64,000 nt of DNA, from the NCBI GenBank assembly GCA_049115735.1, contig JAGDZP010000001.1:35678-99677 (forward strand), in the 5' to 3' direction. The notes beneath the pieces are model-generated. The model was not told the origin of the DNA. It ran no database searches and saw only the letters and a program-made list of their open reading frames with translations. This document shows, piece after piece, positions 61,292 through 64,000 of this stretch. The stretch's first letter is position 1, and every line of letters begins with the position of its first letter. The DNA is from CAXBNB01 sp049115735 (GTDB lineage Bacteria; Bacteroidota; Bacteroidia; Cytophagales; Cyclobacteriaceae). The translations under genes were made by a program, and so were the position numbers.

Positions 61292-61534
61292 CGAGGGAAG
61301 CTACTAATGAAACGATGGTGCAATTGCTCCTAACTTTCCAATCATGTTGTCATTTTGGTGTGGGAAGTCAGAATTATTTGATCATTTGTTTTTATTGTAA
61401 ATCAGCCTTTTGCCTAGTGTAAAAAATCTATTAAATTGTTCTTCTATCTGGGCACGAGCCAGGTGGGTAGCGACAATCAATTCCCTGATTAATCAATGCT
61501 AATATCACTATTGCTAACTTTTAATTGATTCACA

Positions 61535-62698
61535 ATGAGTAAAAGAAAGATCAGAATGGGGATGATAGGGGGTAGCCAGGAAGCATTTATAGGTGCGGTG
61601 CATAGGTGTGCTGCAGCACTCGACGGTCACATCGATCTTGTTTGTGGCGCCTTCAGTAGCAATCCTGAAAAATCAAAATCCACAGGTGAGTCCCTTTACC
61701 TCGACCCGGATAGGGTTTATGGGTCGTGGCAGGATATGATTGAAAAAGAAGCGGCACTGCCTGATGACGTAAGAATGGATTGTGTCTCGATCGTTACCCC
61801 AAATCACGTGCACTATGGGCCGGCTATGATGGCTATGGATCATGGCTTTCATGTGGTGCTGGACAAGCCCTTGAGTTTCTCCTCCGATGAGGCTAAAGAA
61901 ATGGCTGCTAAGGTGGATGAGACAGGTGTCATATTTGCCTTGACGCATACTTATACCGGATACCCTATGGTGAAGGAAGCTAAGCATCTGGTGTCGAGTG
62001 GCAAACTGGGAAAAGTAAGAAAAGTATATGTAGAATATCCTCAAGGTTGGCTAGCGACTAATCTGGAACAAACCGGACTCAAGCAAGCAGAGTGGCGCAC
62101 CGACCCAAGCCGATCGGGCAAAGGCGGCTGCATCGGAGACATTGGTACGCATGCGGCTAATATGGCTGAGTACGTTTCCGGACTGAAGATATCTTCCATA
62201 TTTGCAGAGACCAAGATTTTCGTCGATGGGCGAAAGCTGGACGATGATGCAGGTATGTTGCTACGCTTTGACAATGGTGCAACGGGCGTGTTGTTTTCCA
62301 GTCAGGTAGCAGCAGGAGCGGAGAACAACATCAAAGTGCGTGTATTCGGTGAAAAAGGTGGAGTAGAGTGGGAGCAAAACCACAACAATACTTTGACCAT
62401 CAAATGGCTCGACAAACCTATAGAAACCTACCGGACGGGAGGTGATAAACCCTACCTGTCTGAGCATGCTATGGCCAATCTGAGGTTGCCGGGTGGGCAC
62501 CCAGAGGGATACCTGGAGGCCTTTGCCAATATTTACAAAAACTTTGCATTGACCATACAAGCAAAATTGGAAGGCTTGGAGATCGACAATTCCGTCTACG
62601 ACTTCCCGACAGTGTATGACGGAGTGAGAGGAATGGATTTTGTCGATAAGGTAGTGGAGTCTTCAGATGCTGGTGGCAAATGGGTAGACCTTGATTAA
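61535..62698 (+). CDS. Gfo/Idh/MocA family dehydrogenase
   Basis: NAD(P)-dependent sugar or inositol dehydrogenase of 387 residues. MGMIGGSQEAFIGAVHR near residue 8 is the Rossmann glycine loop; VSIVTPNHVHYGPAMMA near residue 86 and LDKPLSF near residue 113 (the EKP-type motif with the catalytic lysine, here DKP) are family marks; GGCIGDIGTHAANMAEYV near residue 197 holds the catalytic D and H of the C-domain. Followed 43 bases later by a xylose-isomerase-like gene, a common pair for sugar or polyol breakdown. Substrate unknown. Confidence 0.92.
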   Translation: MSKRKIRMGMIGGSQEAFIGAVHRCAAALDGHIDLVCGAFSSNPEKSKSTGESLYLDPDRVYGSWQDMIEKEAALPDDVRMDCVSIVTPNHVHYGPAMMAMDHGFHVVLDKPLSFSSDEAKEMAAKVDETGVIFALTHTYTGYPMVKEAKHLVSSGKLGKVRKVYVEYPQGWLATNLEQTGLKQAEWRTDPSRSGKGGCIGDIGTHAANMAEYVSGLKISSIFAETKIFVDGRKLDDDAGMLLRFDNGATGVLFSSQVAAGAENNIKVRVFGEKGGVEWEQNHNNTLTIKWLDKPIETYRTGGDKPYLSEHAMANLRLPGGHPEGYLEAFANIYKNFALTIQAKLEGLEIDNSVYDFPTVYDGVRGMDFVDKVVESSDAGGKWVDLD

Positions 62699-62741
62699 GA
62701 GCAAAAAGAATAAAACGGAATTTTAAACTATAAGAATAATT

Positions 62742-63794
62742 ATGAACACAATAAAAGGACCAGCCATTTTCCTGGCGCAATTTATGGACGATGTAGCGCC
62801 ATTCAATAGTCTACAATCAATTTGCGAATGGGCTGCAGGGCTTGGCTATAAGGGAGTACAAATACCTTCCTGGGACGGAAGAGTGATTGATTTGCAAAAA
62901 GCTGCGGAAAGTAAAACCTATGCAGACGAGATAAAGGGCACGGTTGAGGCTGCCGGATTGCAAATCACAGAATTATCTACCCATCTTCAGGGGCAATTGG
63001 TGGCTGTGAACCCAGCCTATAGCACTATGTTTGACGGTTTCGCTCCCGATAGTGTAAAAGGAAACGATAAGGCCAGAACAGAATGGGCTATCAATCAATT
63101 GAAACTGGCTGCTAAGGCCAGCAAAAACTTTGGCTTGAATGTACATGCTACTTTTTCTGGTGCGCTGCTATGGCATACATTTTACCCATGGCCTCAGCGT
63201 CCTGCCGGCTTGGTTGAGATGGGTTTCAAAGAATTGGCAACCAGGTGGGTTCCTATCCTGAACGAATTTGACGAGCAGGGAGTTGACGTATGCTACGAAC
63301 TACACCCGGGAGAGGACTTGCATGACGGTACCACCTTTGAGCGCTTCAGGGAAGCAACCGGTGATCACACAAGGGCTAACATGCTGTACGACCCGAGCCA
63401 CTATGTATTGCAGCAAATGGACTACCTGCAGCACATTGATATCTATCATGAGTATATCAAGATGTTCCACGTAAAAGATGCGGAGTTCAACCCAACAGGA
63501 AGAGCCGGTGTATACGGTAGCTTCTCCGACTGGGTAGACAGACCTGGAAGGTTTAGATCGCTTGGTGATGGCCAGGTAGACTTCAGCGCCATCTTCTCCA
63601 AACTATCGCAGTATGGGTATGACGGCTGGGCTGTCTTGGAGTGGGAATGTTGCATCAAGAGCGCCCAGCAAGGAGCTGAAGAAGGTGCTCCGTTTATTCA
63701 AAAACATATTATCAACGTTACTGAAAAGGCATTTGACGATTTTGCTGACTCAGGTGCAGATGATGACTTCAATAGAAAAATCTTAGGGCTGTAA
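62742..63794 (+). CDS. Sugar phosphate isomerase/epimerase (xylose isomerase-like TIM barrel)
   Basis: AP-endonuclease-2/IolE-like TIM barrel of 350 residues. LQSICEWAAGLGYKGVQIPS near residue 24 is the first barrel strand and helix; ELSTHLQGQLVA near residue 77, CYELHPGEDLHDG near residue 187, YDPSHYVLQQMD near residue 215 and MFHVKDAEF near residue 240 supply the metal-binding E, H and D residues. Probably works with the preceding dehydrogenase in the metabolism of a sugar or cyclitol taken up from the environment. Complete. Confidence 0.9.
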   Translation: MNTIKGPAIFLAQFMDDVAPFNSLQSICEWAAGLGYKGVQIPSWDGRVIDLQKAAESKTYADEIKGTVEAAGLQITELSTHLQGQLVAVNPAYSTMFDGFAPDSVKGNDKARTEWAINQLKLAAKASKNFGLNVHATFSGALLWHTFYPWPQRPAGLVEMGFKELATRWVPILNEFDEQGVDVCYELHPGEDLHDGTTFERFREATGDHTRANMLYDPSHYVLQQMDYLQHIDIYHEYIKMFHVKDAEFNPTGRAGVYGSFSDWVDRPGRFRSLGDGQVDFSAIFSKLSQYGYDGWAVLEWECCIKSAQQGAEEGAPFIQKHIINVTEKAFDDFADSGADDDFNRKILGL

Positions 63795-63816
63795 ACAAGC
63801 ACTAGAGCATAAAAGA

Positions 63817-63865
63817 AAAGCTGCTTCGAAGGGTGATTGGATCATCCATCGGGGTGGCTTTTTTT
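63817..63865 (+). terminator. Probable intrinsic terminator after the isomerase gene
   Basis: AAAAGC at 63817-63822 pairs with the GCTTTT that begins near 63857, with an internal stem GGGTGAT/ATCATCC, followed by a run of seven or more T. It is 22 bases after the stop codon at 63792-63794. The stem has mismatches, so confidence is moderate. Confidence 0.5.
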
Positions 63866-63926
63866 GATATACATGCAGTATGGTCAGCTTTTGAAATGCC
63901 TTTCAGCTGTGAACAGCACTAAACTA

Positions 63927-64000
63927 ATGAAGCCTACCGAAGCTCACAACGATTCCAAATGGCACTGGATATCAAAAGTCAATGCTGTCCAAGACGATTT
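63927..64000 (+). CDS. Start of an unidentified gene running off the window
   Basis: An ATG at 63927 opens a frame of 24 codons (MKPTEAHNDSKWHWIS...) that is still open at the window edge. The frame is also open upstream to about 63891. Too little to recognise a family. Confidence 0.3.
   Translation, partial: MKPTEAHNDSKWHWISKVNAVQDD

Larger units (their letters stand above)
61016..61534. other. 519-base gap with several inverted repeats
   Basis: No gene of the plus strand lies here. Going left to right it holds a REP-like palindrome (61031-61055), a 10-base perfect hairpin (61099-61122) and a run of four short hairpins (61212-61291). A 63-codon minus-strand frame crossing the hairpin region is judged not to be a gene. 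The Gfo/Idh/MocA operon begins at its right end. Confidence 0.6.

Noticed and set aside
61132..61323. A 63-codon minus-strand frame across the hairpin region
   Set aside because: The bases form several stems and the peptide has no recognisable domain; more likely non-coding.

Overview
The window looks like a chromosomal segment of a Bacteroidota bacterium, most likely a marine or aquatic member of the Cytophagales/Flammeovirgaceae type. Reasons: moderately AT-rich DNA, a type IX secretion (Por) C-terminal sorting tail on a giant leucine-rich-repeat protein, UpxY/NusG-type control of a polysaccharide locus, matches to the Bacteroidota promoter pattern TTG-N18-TAnnTTTG, a 7TMR-DISM histidine kinase, few Shine-Dalgarno sites, and four or more sulfotransferases in one glycan cluster. 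No tRNA, rRNA, CRISPR array or intact insertion sequence was recognised. All family assignments come from reading motifs by eye; no database search was possible.

Layout. 1-3.1 kb: transketolase and a glycosyltransferase on the minus strand. 3.5-32.4 kb: one large surface-polysaccharide locus, almost all on the plus strand. It opens with a winged-helix regulator and an UpxY antiterminator, then a UDP-glucuronate-epimerase-like protein, the ABC exporter Wzm/Wzt (interrupted by a four-helix-bundle gene), a sugar-acid/CMP-activation block (HAD phosphatase, YjbQ-like protein, cytidylyltransferase, HMGL-type aldolase, short-chain dehydrogenase), then a long run of glycosyltransferases (GT2 and GT4), methyltransferases and sulfotransferases. 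A gene with a kinase-like N-terminus and a methyltransferase C-terminus lies on the minus strand inside it. The locus has signs of gene decay: a twice-broken methyltransferase, short coding-looking remnants, and genes with no ATG start.

32.6-43.4 kb: housekeeping and regulatory genes: galactokinase, DoxX with a divergent MarR regulator, a tandem universal stress protein divergent from dnaB, two alpha/beta hydrolases, a retropepsin-PDZ protein, a TetR regulator with a repeated palindromic operator, and a sensor histidine kinase. 43.5-54.2 kb: a complex I block nuoHIJKLMN in tight translational coupling. Within it sit a nucleotidyltransferase-HEPN pair between nuoL and nuoM, a NuoI with a long lysine/proline repeat tail, and a PurF-type amidotransferase coupled to nuoN. 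54.4-58.6 kb: a 1397-residue secreted repeat protein. 58.8-64 kb: MtfA-like peptidase, outer-membrane barrel, GNAT acetyltransferase, a non-coding region with several inverted repeats that could be a structured RNA, and a Gfo/Idh/MocA dehydrogenase plus sugar isomerase pair.

How the parts work together: the polysaccharide locus appears to build a highly decorated (methylated, sulfated, probably uronic-acid-containing) glycan on a lipid carrier, exported by an ABC transporter and not by Wzx/Wzy, with transcription through the long operon helped by the NusG paralogue. The most unusual observations are the nucleotidyltransferase-HEPN module inside the complex I operon, the repeat tail on NuoI, the CMP/aldolase block of the glycan locus, and the multi-hairpin element near 61.2 kb.
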